Source: Raffaelea ambrosiae
Lineage: Eukaryota > Ascomycota > Sordariomycetes > Ophiostomatales > Ophiostomataceae
Reading direction: 5' to 3'
NCBI GenBank assembly: GCA_002778195.1
Contig: PCDI01000011.1
Location: 612,362-676,361 of the forward strand
Length of the DNA stretch: 64,000 nucleotides
Shown: one piece after another, positions 32,623 to 43,777 of the stretch
Layout of the letters: the number at the start of each line of letters is the position of its first letter
Position numbering within the stretch: position 1 is the first letter of the stretch
Program-made: the position numbers and the translations under genes
The notes under the pieces: generated by a model
What the model saw: only the letters and a program-made list of their open reading frames with translations
What the model was told of the DNA's origin: nothing
The model's database searches: none

Positions 32623-34891
32623 ATGGCCCAGAGTGTGGTGATCCACGTGTCCGGCGATCTGGATAGAAATACGCGGCCGCCTCCCGAAGCTCTGTCTTCT
32701 CCGCCGGCGAACGGCCCACGAAACCCAGAAAGCGCAACTGCTCCTGCCGAAAACAGCATCAAAAACGCCAACAACAACAGCCACAGCAACGACAGCAGCA
32801 TTGGTATCAGCAGCAGAACCACCACCACCACCACCGCCACCAACAACGGCGTCACAGACAAACAGAGCACCATGTCCGGCTACTCTGTTCGTGAAGAGCC
32901 TCTCGGCTCCACCAAGCATGTCCGCATCGTCGGCATCGGAGCCGGAGCCAGCGGCATCAACATGGTGCGCACTCTCCGCCTCCATCTGAAAGACTTTGAG
33001 CATGTCATCTACGAGAAAAATGCCGACGTCGGCGGCACCTGGTACGAGAACCGCTACCCCGGATGCCGATGCGACATTCCCAGCCACAACTACCAGTTCT
33101 CCTGGCGGCCCAAGAAGGACTGGGCCAATTTCTTTGCTCCGGCCGATGAAATCGGTGCGTACCTGTGCGACATTTGCGATGACGAGGGCATGCGAGACGT
33201 CATCAAGACCGAGCATGAGGTAGTTGGTGCGACTTGGAACGAGACCAAGGGCCAATGGCTTCTCACCATTGCCAACCTGCGTACCGGCCAAAGGTTTGAC
33301 GACCATGCCGATTTTCTGCTTGATGCGTCCGGCATTCTGAAGTAAGACGGATCCAAATTCAACCCCCCCCCCCCCGGTGTTCCATTTCTCGTGTTTTTTG
33401 GGGGGGATTATTTGGGCTCACAGTCTCTCCCTTTTTTTTAGCAACTGGAAATGGCCCGACATCGAAGGTCTCCATGACTTCAAGGGAGACCTTGTGCACA
33501 GCGCCAGGTGGCCGAGCAGCTTTGACTACAAAGACAAGGCTGTGGCTGTCGTCGGCAATGGAGCATCCGGCATCCAGATCGTGCCGGCGATCCAGCCCGA
33601 CGTGAAAAAGCTGGTCCACATCGTCCGCACGCCCACCTGGATCATCCCGCCGCGTGTTCAGATCTTCGCCATGGGCCCGGCAAGCGAGGTGCTCAACAAG
33701 ATTGAGCTGGACAAGGCCGAGAACTTCTCCGCCGAGCAGATTGCACGGTTCCAGGACGACCCGGCGTTCTACCGCACATTTGTCAAGGCCATCGAGAAGG
33801 AGGTCAACAACACCTTTCCTGTTGTGAGTTTGTGCATTCCTACATAAGAAAGGTGTCCTTCTCTTTTCCCCTCTTTCTCCCTACTCACACAACTCCTCCC
33901 AGTTGTTGAAAGACGGCCCGACACAGGCCTTCGCCATACAGCATGTGCGGAAGTACATGGCTGCCATGCTCGGCGGCGACGAGACTCTCTGCAAAAAGCT
34001 GATCCCCGACTACCCCCTGGGCTGCCGCCGCATGACGCCGGCCCCGCCATACCTGCCCGCTTTGACCAAGCCGAACGTCGAGGTCATCACCGAGGGCGTG
34101 CGCCGTGTCGTGCCAGCCGGCCTGGAACTGGAGTCCGGCAGGGTTATCGAGCTTGATGCCATCATCTGCGCCACGGGATTCGACCTCTCGTTCTGCCCTC
34201 GCTTTCCCCTGGTGGGACGCAACGGCAACCTGCAAGACCTGTGGGGCAGCAAGACGCCCGAGGCGTACATGTCGTGTGCCGTACCGGGCTTGCCCAACTA
34301 CTTTAGTAGGTTCACAGTTCTTTTCTCTTTTTTTGGAGGGGGGAGATGCAACACCTGTAAGCCTCCGAGCTCAGAACTCAGAGCTGACCTGCTGCTCCAG
34401 CTTTCCTCGGCCCCAATGCGCCCATCGGCCATGGCAGTGTGTTCACTCTCAGCGAGCACATTGCCCTGTACATCACCCGCGTCATCCAGAAGTGCCAGAC
34501 CGAGGGGATCAAGGCCATTGTTCCGTCGCAGGATGCCGTGGATGACTACAGCGAGCACATCCGCACATTCATGCCGCGCACCACTTGGTCGTCCACGTGC
34601 CGGTCGTGGTTCAAGGGCGGCGGCGACCCCGATGGTCCGGTCACGGCCGTACACCCAGGCAGCCGCATCCACTTCTTCCACATGCTCGAAAACCTTCGAG
34701 GTGAGGATTTTGAGTACGTGTACGACGAGGGAAGTGCCAATGGCAAGCCCAACCGCAACCGCTTCCGCTACCTCGGCAACGGCTTTTCCACCAAGGAACT
34801 CGACCCTACCTTTGACTCCACGTGGTACCTGGACAGCCCTGCCATAACCGTGCCGATTGAGACTGCTCAGGAAAAGTCGGCCAAGGCATAA
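32623..34891 (+). CDS. Flavin-dependent monooxygenase, Baeyer-Villiger type
   Basis: Four exons: 32623-33341, 33442-33823, 33903-34305, 34401-34891; 664 aa, phases agree. It is a class B flavoprotein monooxygenase using FAD and NADPH. The first nucleotide fold is VGIGAGASG (about 103-111), followed by GGTWYENRYPGCRCDIPSH. The Baeyer-Villiger fingerprint FxGxxxHxxxWP is exact: FKGDLVHSARWP, residues 253-264. The NADPH fold is VVGNGASG (about 276-283), and ATGFD comes late in the protein. Such enzymes turn ketones into esters or lactones, or oxidise side chains, often in secondary metabolism. No biosynthetic neighbour genes are seen here, so the substrate is unknown. The first 83 residues are low-complexity (Asn, Ser, Thr). 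An internal ATG at 32872 (Met84) precedes the conserved part and may be the true start. Intron 1 has a 13-C run. Confidence 0.92.
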
Positions 34892-35488
34892 GAGAAGTAG
34901 TATGTGGGCAAACAAGATTTAAAGAATGCGTGACTGGCTCTGTTGGTGGCACCAGCGCTGGCTTCTCATTATTAGTTTTTTTGTTTTCGTATTGTAAATG
35001 CGTTGACATTGGTGTGGAAGCCAGACTTTCTATGACGACGGTGGCCGGAATTTCTTTTGGTAGACGAGTCCATAAAGCACTTCAATGCATGATGATATGA
35101 CCACGATGTGTTTTTCCCCCCAAAATCATGAGGAGTGAATGACCGCGCAGCAGAGGCTATGTGTGCTCGTGTGCTTACGGTAAAGGCACTGGCCACACGT
35201 GACCGATTCAGTTATCCTCCTCGATACACGTGACCAAGTTTCAGCCACATATCCCCAGCCACCCAGACCAGGCTCTAGCTTCCCCCAAACGCGACCACTC
35301 GAAAAAGTTGAGTTTCCTGTCCGCGTCTGGAAATTATCACGGCCGTTGCGACAAGACAGGGTCCGCATCCATCCACGCGCATCCACCCCCGACACAGCCA
35401 TCAACAATTCGCGTTCCATTTGCTTTTCGCTCTTCTGCTCGCCTGCAATACTACTTTCTTTTTTGATTTTGACGCTTCAGCCGGCACG
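34892..35488. promoter_or_regulatory. Intergenic, monooxygenase to Ssr4
   Basis: No gene seen. It contains two identical ACACGTGACC decamers 31 bp apart, listed separately. Confidence 0.6.
35195..35235. promoter_or_regulatory. Paired CACGTGAC E-boxes upstream of Ssr4
   Basis: ACACGTGACC occurs at 35195-35204 and 35226-35235, 31 bp apart (about three helical turns), 254-294 bp upstream of the Ssr4 start. Read on the other strand this is GTCACGTG, the Cbf1-type bHLH site. Confidence 0.5.
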
Positions 35489-38223
35489 ATGGCGGCCGAT
35501 CCGAGCCACAATGTGCACCAGGACTTGGTAAGTTTCAGGGGTTTCTTTATTTTGCCTGACTTGGTTTGGGGAGATGAGATGACGCAAGGCTGCGCGCGTT
35601 GACAAGAGTGTGACGATTCTGACCTACTCGCTTCTAGCTCCCACACGTCCACCTCATCAGCGCATACCGATACCCCCTTGTCCCTCGCTTTGGGATTCCC
35701 GAAGTCACGGAATGGCTGCTTAATGCGCCGCGCATCGCCCGTGATGGCGCCCCGTTTTTCTGGACCTTCCTCGACACGCCCCAGGATGGAACGATCATTT
35801 TGACCTGGCAGCCGCTGCAGCGGCTAGGAACAGAGTTCTCGACAGATGGCTACGTCTGGCCGCGCGGCGAGATGTACTACCAGCACGAGATTCGTGATGG
35901 CCTGGTAAGTTTATCGAGGGATGATCTGTTTGTTTTTTTTGTTTTTTTGTTGCTTTTTGCGCCCCCCCTCGGCGCATTTCGCTGACCCAGCCTCAATAAG
36001 ATCCTCGAAGTGTTCCACCAGCCCGTCGGCTATCGGCCAGGTGAAGAGTACGCGACGCACTCCCGACGCCGCTTCCGCCTGATGCCTCCCAAGACGCCCA
36101 ACCCCAACATCCCCCAAGTCGATCCCAGCCTGTGGCTAGTTCACTACGGCCCTGTCGACGAGCAGCCGATCCCGGTCAAGAAGATTCGCCTCGAACCCCG
36201 CATCCGCGCCATTATGGACCATCGCAATAACCTGCAGCGCGCCGGCCAGATCACCCGCAAAGAGTTCATGCTGTCCGACCGCGTCAACTGGCCACACATT
36301 CCTCTGCCTCGCGATGCCCGGGGACCCCCAATGTACCCGGGCGCTGCTGGCGGCCACCATGTCCCGCAGCAGATGGCCTACCCACCGCATGCTCCCGGCT
36401 CTCTGCCAGCACCACCACCGTCCAAACGCGCCCGCCACAACACGGCCGGAGCGTCCAGCGCCCATCCGCCGCCGGGCATGATTGCTGGCCCGCCTGGCAT
36501 GGCTGGTCCGCCGCACATGATGCAGCCCATGGAGGCTGCCATCTACGAGGATGAGGAGGACACATCACGCGGCGACATGTTTGACAACATCACGCCGCGC
36601 GATGTTAGCCTGGAGCGGTACAAGCTGAACCACGAGTGGATGGAGGAAGTCATCTCGTCGCCGTACCGCATCAGCCAGATTGGCTACGCCGACCTGGGCC
36701 TCGGCCTCAGGGGTGAGCTGGCACCGATCACGGAGGGCATCTTCGAAGGACAGGGGTTCGAAGCCTACCACCGGACGCCCAAAAAGCCTTACACGGGCCG
36801 TCTTGACCCAGGCTTGGCGGACGAGTTCAAGAGGCGGGCGCAGGAGAAGATTGCGGCAACAAACCGGGAGATTGCCGAGATGAAGGCGGCACACGAGAAG
36901 CTCGTGGCCACTTTCCAGCTGAACTCGGTCATCAAGAAGGCCGAGCACGACCTGCGGTTCACTGAAGAGGAGACAGGCCCGGAGATCTGGCGGATCGAAG
37001 GCCGTCTGGACGATGCCACCAACGGGGGAGAGGGCACCGATGGCCGCTGGGCCCAGCAAATGCATCACAAGTCGGTGGACGAAATTCTGTCCCACGTGGA
37101 AAAGAGCCTAAATCGTAAGGTGGTTACCTCGGGATCGGTCGTGCGGATCCAGGATGGCGGATACAGGGAGCCCACGCCGGAACCGGAACCCGAGCCGGAG
37201 CCGGAGCCGGAGCCAGAACCAGTCATCGAGGTGCCAACAATCTCGACAACGCCTGCGACCGGTGCTGGAGGAGATGCCACGGGCACTGGCACGCCAGCAG
37301 CCGGTGCTGCCGCGGCTGGCCCAGGCAGCACATCGCTGTCTCACCCGTCGCCTGCCGGATCGCAGATTAGCGGGATCATGATCGGCGACGCGGACATCGA
37401 CATGGACGGCACCGCGGCCGGCATGCTGGACCAGATGGAGTCGGCCTTCTCGCCAGCATCGAGCACCAACTTCCCAACGCCGCATGCCCAGCAGCCGCAG
37501 GGACCGACCGGAGTGTCGAATGTGTCGCACCTGAACCAGGTCAGCGTGCCGTCACCCTTGGGTAACGCCCAATCGGCGGCTGATGTGGCGACGACTGGGA
37601 CAGCTGCAAAGAAAGGCAGCGGTGAGGCCCCTGCTCCTGCAGGCACCGTCGCCGCACCGGCGGTTCCGGGCGGCGAGCCGCTGGACATCACCATGGAGGA
37701 TGCGGCCCCAGGCACGACGACGGTAACCACTGGTCCGACCGCGCTCGCAGGGGCACCACAAACGGCGGCCGCACGAGCACCGGCCACTGCACCAGCTGCT
37801 GCCGACGCTGGTGCGGCGGGCGCCGACGATTGGGTTGTTGTTCCCCCTGGAGGCGCATCACCAGCAGCTGCGGAGGCTCCTGCTGCTGCCCCTGTGGCTG
37901 CAGCGCCTACGGTGGCGCCTGCTGCGCCAACAGCTGGAGCAACGCTCGGGGTTCCTGCTGCGCCTGCCGCGACCGTGCCTGCCGTCGCCGACGTTGCGGC
38001 TGCCAAGTCGCCATCAGCAGCCACGGGCGGTGCGACGAGCGCTATGCCGACACCAGGAGGGATGGACAGTAATAACGACTTTGGCTCCCTGGAGGATTTG
38101 GACACAGCGGGTGAGGCTCTTGCCAGCCTCAATGATGGCGATCTCGGTGACGGGCTGGACCTCCACATGGACATGGAGGACTCTGCCTTTGGCGACGCCT
38201 TCCACGGTGCTGGGGGGAATTGA
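35489..38223 (+). CDS. ssr4: SWI/SNF and RSC chromatin-remodelling subunit Ssr4
   Basis: Three exons: 35489-35527, 35638-35904, 36001-38223; 842 aa. The last acceptor is AAG; the nearest alternative CAG reads into a stop. The N-terminal half matches the Ssr4 family known from fission yeast remodelling complexes: VHLISAYRYPL, EWLLNAPRIA, PFFWTFLD, DGYVWPRGE, a YRPGEEYATHSRRRFRL block, PSLWLVHYGP and RKEFMLSDRVNWPHIPLP. A second conserved block (about residues 305-480) runs from RDVSLERYKLNHEWMEEV through GRLDPGLADEF to a coiled coil around EKIAATNREIAEMKAAHEK. The C-terminal third is low-complexity: a Glu-Pro repeat near 37180-37220, then Ala/Pro/Thr-rich sequence with a short acidic end. Nuclear role in nucleosome remodelling is inferred from the family. 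Confidence 0.88.
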
Positions 38224-39780
38224 GAAGAACTCTGAGAAGATTTTTGTCTCTAGCACGTGTTCGGATCACGTGGTGTTTTTATTGCACGGGGGTAATGAGG
38301 GTGTGGATGGGAGGCGCACGGAAACGTGACAACCAAGAGAAGGGAAGGCACGGGTCATGCTGAAAGCAGATAGGTACGAGTGAGAGTCAATGAGTAAGAC
38401 CGGGGAGGGTCTGTTCGTGTGGGCTTGTCGATGACGGCTTTTGATGCACGAGTGGCTGTCTGGGGCAGGGCTGCTGTGTAGTTGAGGCACACGGGGTTCT
38501 GAAGGGAACAAAAGGAAGCTTCTGGCGCTGTAAGGATTGCTTTTATTGGTTTCTGTATAGTACGTACGGTTGTATGTTTGATTTTCAAGTTCACTCTGCA
38601 TTTGCCTTGCCTCATTATGATGACTCCTTGAACTGGTTGTTGGAACTAACCCCTGATTCCTTTTTTTCAAAAAAAAAATCGAAATGGAGTTCAGAAGAGA
38701 GTTCAAAATAGAGTTCATAATGAAAACCCTTACGCACGTAGTGTTCTCACGACGTCTATATAATTTTCTCGCCTTGCTTCCTTCCAGATGCTTTTCTGTT
38801 CTTTCCTTCTTTCCTTCAACCATACCAGATTCTCACTCGCTGCTGCTTCCAAACTCACAAACACACCTGCAATCACAACCACTCACTACACAACTACACA
38901 ACCCAATCTACTCAACTCAACTACACTCAGCTCGGCTCGAGTTGACTACTACTGCGAATCGCACCTTTGTTTCCTCGACCTCACTGTCGTCGTCTTCTTG
39001 GTCGTCGACAACATCGTCAGCATCTCGTTGCCATCGTCGTCGCCATCGCGGTGTCCTGCTCAGAACGCACGCCACAGAGACTGCAAAACGAAAAAGAAAG
39101 CGATCCGCACCAAGAACAAACAAACAAACGAAAAAAAAGCTTCCGGCCGACTCGCACATACTCGGGTCGCACTGTCGTTGGTCTGACGCACAACGCAAAG
39201 TCTATTTCGCTCGGCCCAGGCTCCTTCTCAGAGAGACTCGCACTTGCCGTCTCATCGTTGTTGTTGCCCTAAACCCACACGTAACCAAAGTCTACTCGAC
39301 TTCATTCGGGTCGATTTCAACAGGCTCGCACGTACTGCCTCAGCATTGTTGTGCCCTACACATCAACCAAACTCCACCCGACTCACTTCGGGTTGATTCC
39401 AACAACGTCTCGCACGTACACAACTCCTTCGACCTCACTAACAACATTGTGCCTTTAACAAAAAAAGGAGCACAAACGCACAAACGCACATACGGACGTA
39501 CGGCACAGCTATATATATCTGTCTGGTCCACCGCATCTCGTCTCATTTCGAGCTGCCCATTTCTTCCACCTTTTCTCGGACTGCTCCTGCCGTCGTCGTA
39601 TCTTACGCACAACGCACGCTGCACACGCACGAGAATTTGATTCGTCCTCACTCACTTCACCACAGGCACACTTCCAGAACAGGGGTTTGAGACGAAAAAC
39701 CCACACCCCCCTCGGCACACACACACACACACACTCACACATACACATACACAAAATCAACAGCACATACGGTCGCAGCA
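38224..39780. other. Intergenic with tandem repeat, upstream of orphan gene
   Basis: No gene seen. From about 38840 on the strand is rich in CA, CT and AAC steps like a very long leader. A degenerate ~86-nt tandem repeat occupies 39151 to about 39490, and a CA repeat at 39715-39733 lies close to the next start codon. Confidence 0.5.
39151..39490 (+). repeat. Degenerate tandem repeat, period about 86 nt
   Basis: Four units begin with CTCGCAC at 39151, 39237, 39325 and 39409 (spacings 86, 88, 84). Units 2 and 3 share TTCATTCGGGTCGATTTCAA-like and CATTGTTGTGCCCTA-like blocks; unit 4 keeps AACATTGTGCC. Divergence is high, so this is an old duplication. Confidence 0.65.
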
Positions 39781-40944
39781 ATGTCTGTCAACGAAACAGG
39801 AGAGTTCATCTTCGAAGTCTGTGACTTTGAATTTGAGGAGATGTTTGTCTTCGGGAATGAGGGGTTCCTCTTCAACTGGAGCACCGAGGGCTTCTGCGAC
39901 TTTATACCCAGTCAACTGTGCGATCTGGAAGCGAGAATGTCGCCGGACGGAGAGAGAACAACCGGCGTGCTGTTTTCCCATACACGCCACCAGGATATGA
40001 CTACTTATCAGGGCAGGCACGTCCAAGTGGTGCACAACTTCCCGTTTGGCCTGGATTACTTTGCGGCCCTCAGGTTCATCGGCTGCACGCCGCAGCTGGC
40101 GCGGAAAATTTTGTTGGACTACTTGCGCGCCGTGCTACGCCGTGGTAGTATTCTCAGAGACGGCCATCTCTTGGAACTGGCGGCCCGGCAAATTCAATAC
40201 CAGGTACATGACCGCCTCCGATGCTATCCGCGCGACACTCTGACAGATGTGCTCGTTGAGGTCGGCCTCGACCAGCAGTTCATTGAGCATCTGCACGCCC
40301 AGAACTCGGCAGCGAATGCCAGAACGAGCCTGCGCCTCGTCGCGAACATCGCCAACCTCAGCATCACCATCCCTCATGAGACCACCACGACCTACCGCAT
40401 TGACGGATGCAGATGGTTCTTTGATGGCACAACAGCACAACAGCTCGGTTCAATCGAGGGTGGGTTCGAATGGCTTGAAAACGCCGTCGGCAGGGTGCTG
40501 GAGACCAGCATCAGCGAACTGAAAGAAAGCCATAAGCGCTTGCACATGGTTGCCCGCCAGAAGATCGAAAAGGAGCGCCAGGAACAGGAGGAGCGCCAGG
40601 AGCAGGAGCGCCGAGAGAAGGAGCGCCGAGAGCAAGAGCGCCAGGAGGAGGAGCGCCGAGAGAAGGAGCGCCGGGAGCAGAAAGATCCCGGGTCCATAGT
40701 CGAGGCCTGCCGCGATTTGTGTGCGCAAGTCGAGGCCTTCCGCAAAAAGCGTGAGCAACGCCTGAGGGGGAGCACAGTCGAGGAGCCGCAGCCGCAGTTG
40801 GAGCAGAACGAGCGCGAGGAGGCGAGAGAGCCTGAGCATGCGAGTGGAGTGCCGCTGACGGGCAATCCCGGTATTCGGATGTTACTCGACGCCGTGAGAC
40901 GTCTTCGGGATCTAGAGAAGCAGGGTACCGAGGACGAGGTGTAA
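39781..40944 (+). CDS. Unrecognised protein with a C-terminal coiled coil
   Basis: One exon, 387 aa, ATG to TAA. I do not recognise the family. Residues 1-60 are acidic and aromatic (repeated FEF, FVF, FLF and FCDF steps). Residues 75-245 look like a folded, mixed alpha/beta domain (VVHNFPFGLDYFAALRF, ARKILLDYLRAVLRRG, LTDVLVEVGLDQQFIEHL, ANLSITIPHE, YRIDGCRWFFDG). Residues about 255-302 are almost only Glu, Arg, Gln and Lys, built from repeated GAGCGCC-type codon blocks, and should form a long charged helix. There is no signal peptide or membrane segment. The frame is intact, the domain has balanced composition, and the upstream region looks like a leader, so it is probably real. Lineage-restricted origin is a possibility. 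Confidence 0.6.
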   Translation: MSVNETGEFIFEVCDFEFEEMFVFGNEGFLFNWSTEGFCDFIPSQLCDLEARMSPDGERTTGVLFSHTRHQDMTTYQGRHVQVVHNFPFGLDYFAALRFIGCTPQLARKILLDYLRAVLRRGSILRDGHLLELAARQIQYQVHDRLRCYPRDTLTDVLVEVGLDQQFIEHLHAQNSAANARTSLRLVANIANLSITIPHETTTTYRIDGCRWFFDGTTAQQLGSIEGGFEWLENAVGRVLETSISELKESHKRLHMVARQKIEKERQEQEERQEQERREKERREQERQEEERREKERREQKDPGSIVEACRDLCAQVEAFRKKREQRLRGSTVEEPQPQLEQNEREEAREPEHASGVPLTGNPGIRMLLDAVRRLRDLEKQGTEDEV

Positions 40945-43556
40945 AAAAAAAATCACAAAACGACAAAACAACGATGATTGGCATATACGCATCAGCCCAG
41001 AAGGGGGAGAGCACGAGAGGTAACGGAAAGGTCTAGGACATTAGGGTCCATACTTTGGCCATACTTTTGGATACAGTTTTCGGAACATTTGACATGGCTC
41101 AACAGATAGGAACAGTTGATCTTGAGGAGGTCTGTTTTTTTGGGTAGGGATGGTGATTTTGGGAGAGCTTTAGATAGGGACAGGAGTTGGGAGTTTTGGA
41201 TTCACAAGAAGTTGGATTTGGGAGAGCGTCTTGAACTTCCCGATAGATGGGAACAGCGATTGTCCTTGGGGGCATATTTGATGTCGTATTTTGACTCGAG
41301 GAATTTGTAGAAAAATCCCATACAAAATTCAATTTCAAAATTTCAAAATTTCAAAAAAAGTCTCAGCACTCCCATCTCTCATCTCTGTGATATGGTGATG
41401 TTCTACTGTAGCACCAGCCACTCAACTTGGCAGCCCTGTGGCTTGGCCCATATGAGCCCCCATCTTGGCATGCTCAGCTGTTTTTTTGCGGCTCAAACGA
41501 CAGATCTTCCCAAATAGGAAAGAACGTTGTGTAAGCCAAGCATTCTCCACTCTGTCACGAGATTTACATAGTACAAAGTATTTTGACAAGCCACCAAAAT
41601 GGCAGTGTGTTTGGACTCACACAGAATGCGTTACATCTCTGGTGGAGTTGCATTATTAGCCGGATGAAGGCCGTTCCAGCGCCAGGACCTGCAGGCCAAG
41701 AAAGAGTTTCTCCTTGTTTAGGCAAAAAAAAAGAAAGGGCTGCAGAAGGGGGGGCCTGCGCGGGACGATGCGCGTTTCAGACTTTGCCCACCAAAGAAGA
41801 GGGATGGCTTTGGATGCTTGCGTGTCAGAAGTTTGGAGAAGACTACAGAAGAAAAAAGAAAAAAAAGGGACGAGACGAGACAGCGGAGTGACTAGGTGGC
41901 AATGCAGGGTTGCCTCACTCCCAGATGGGACCTGCATGGTGGGTGGCAGTAGTTATGTAACTATGTTCTTGTTCTTTTCTTTTTTTTTACTAGCTTAACA
42001 AAGGAGAGAATATCTCTCCACGGAGACGGGAACAGGGGCCAGCCGGCCAGGGGGCTGCTACTCTCTAACTCTACTTTATTTTTCATGTTGAGCTTATTTT
42101 GAAAAGGGTTTTTAAAGTTGGCCCCCCCCCAGCACAAGGAATTTATATTTCTTTCTTTTTTTTTGGCAGTATCTTTGTCAATTTCCCTTTTATGGTTGGG
42201 TCTATTTTTCTTTTCCTCCTTCTTCCTGACATCGGATCATCATCACCACATCCTGTGCCGCGTTCGTGATGCCGCCTCCCTCTGCTCGCCGCCTGACCCG
42301 TTCGGAAAGGAAAAGAAAAGGGAAGAAAAGAAGAAAAAAAAGAAAAGAAAAAAAAACCCTGTTCCAGGCAGACGCGTACACACTCCCTGCCGAGTGAGCT
42401 GATGCTTGTCCTGCCGAGTCTCCCAACAATGATGCTCTCCGTAGATCACCAGTCTCCGGGTGATGGCGGTTTGAATTTGTTTCGTCTCAGATCTGGTCAT
42501 AGAGAAAATGCCAAGCATTCTTTGTTTCTTATGCTCCCTCTCTTGTCTCGCTCTCTGCGCGCATTCTGTGCTGATTCTTCCTCTGTCCATTTTCGCTTTC
42601 CGTCAGTTTCTGTCGGCATCCTGCTTGGCCCGTCTTGTCCGCACGCCCCCCCCTTCCTTTCCTCTTCCACTCCCTCTCCTCATTCTTGCTCTGTGGCTGC
42701 GCACCACCATCATGAGACAGCGCCTATTTCTTTGCGCTTCTTGCTTTTTGTTGGCCTCTTTGTTTTTTTCTTTTTTCCTTCTCGCTCTCTGCCCTCGGAG
42801 CCTTATGTTTTCTTATTTTGAAGAATACCGTACTAGATTTGAGTAATAGTCTCCCGGAGCAACTGCCATCCATGTACCTGTCCGTGCCCTCCCATGTTTT
42901 TCCCCCCCCCCCCATGTACACAGTCGTGTTCCTCATTCCTCAGCCAACCTGCTCACGGACTCTTCCGACTCTCGACGTCGCAAATCATCGCAAGTCTCCA
43001 CGTATGCGCCCCCCTCTCCCCAGTATGCCCACTCCACACACTGGCTATAGCTTATTTCGCCTTGCCATAACGGCAGTCCGTCAACCCGGGTTACCCATGT
43101 CTCTCTTCCATGCCTTCCGAGTCTCTCGAACTACTTTTTTTTCCCTTATCCAGCCTGGACCTGCCTCTTTACTTTTTTGTTTCTCTCTTTCTTTTCTTTT
43201 TTTTCCTTTCCTTTTTTTCTTCCGTAAGACTGATCTGTAGTTCGTTGTCTGTCGTTTCTTTTCTTCAGCCTGTCGGTGACAGCGTCGTCCCCTTTTTCTC
43301 TTCTTCTCTTCTCTTCTTTCATTCTTCATTACTATTTTTTTAAACAAGACTGCAGTGCAGATTATTTTGCTTCTTTTCAAGGTTGATCCTGCCCTACATT
43401 TTTACACTGTACTATCTTTTAAAGAAATTATTTTCGTTCACTTTCGACCATCCTTTGCTTCGATTCGACCCCGGCGGTGTTCCCAAGTTCTATATTTCTC
43501 ACGAACGACATTATTTAATACCCTTTTTTGGCCTTTTTTTCCAACCGAGCTTCAAG
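40945..43556. other. Intergenic, 2.6 kb
   Basis: No gene seen. 41050-41400 is AT-richer and carries three TTTCAAAA units (about 41332-41357). 42300-42360 is purine-rich. From about 43130 the plus strand is a CT/T-rich tract leading into the Ala-rich protein gene, presumably its promoter and leader. Confidence 0.5.
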
Positions 43557-43628
43557 ATGCATTTTTCCAAGGCCACTCTCGTCTCCATCCTCTTGGCCTG
43601 TACGGCTGTCGCCGCCAATGACAGCAGC

Positions 43629-43671
<43 letters not shown>

Positions 43672-43742
43672 TCAAGGGCCAGGGCCTCAAAAGCCTCAAC
43701 GATTCCAGCGCCTCCGTTGGTGCTGGCGCGAACAGCAACGCC

Positions 43743-43777
<35 letters not shown>

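Noticed and set aside
32623..34891. Monooxygenase as part of a secondary-metabolite cluster
   Set aside because: Neighbours are Hpm1-like and Ssr4 housekeeping genes; no synthase, cytochrome P450 or transporter is present within 20 kb on either side.
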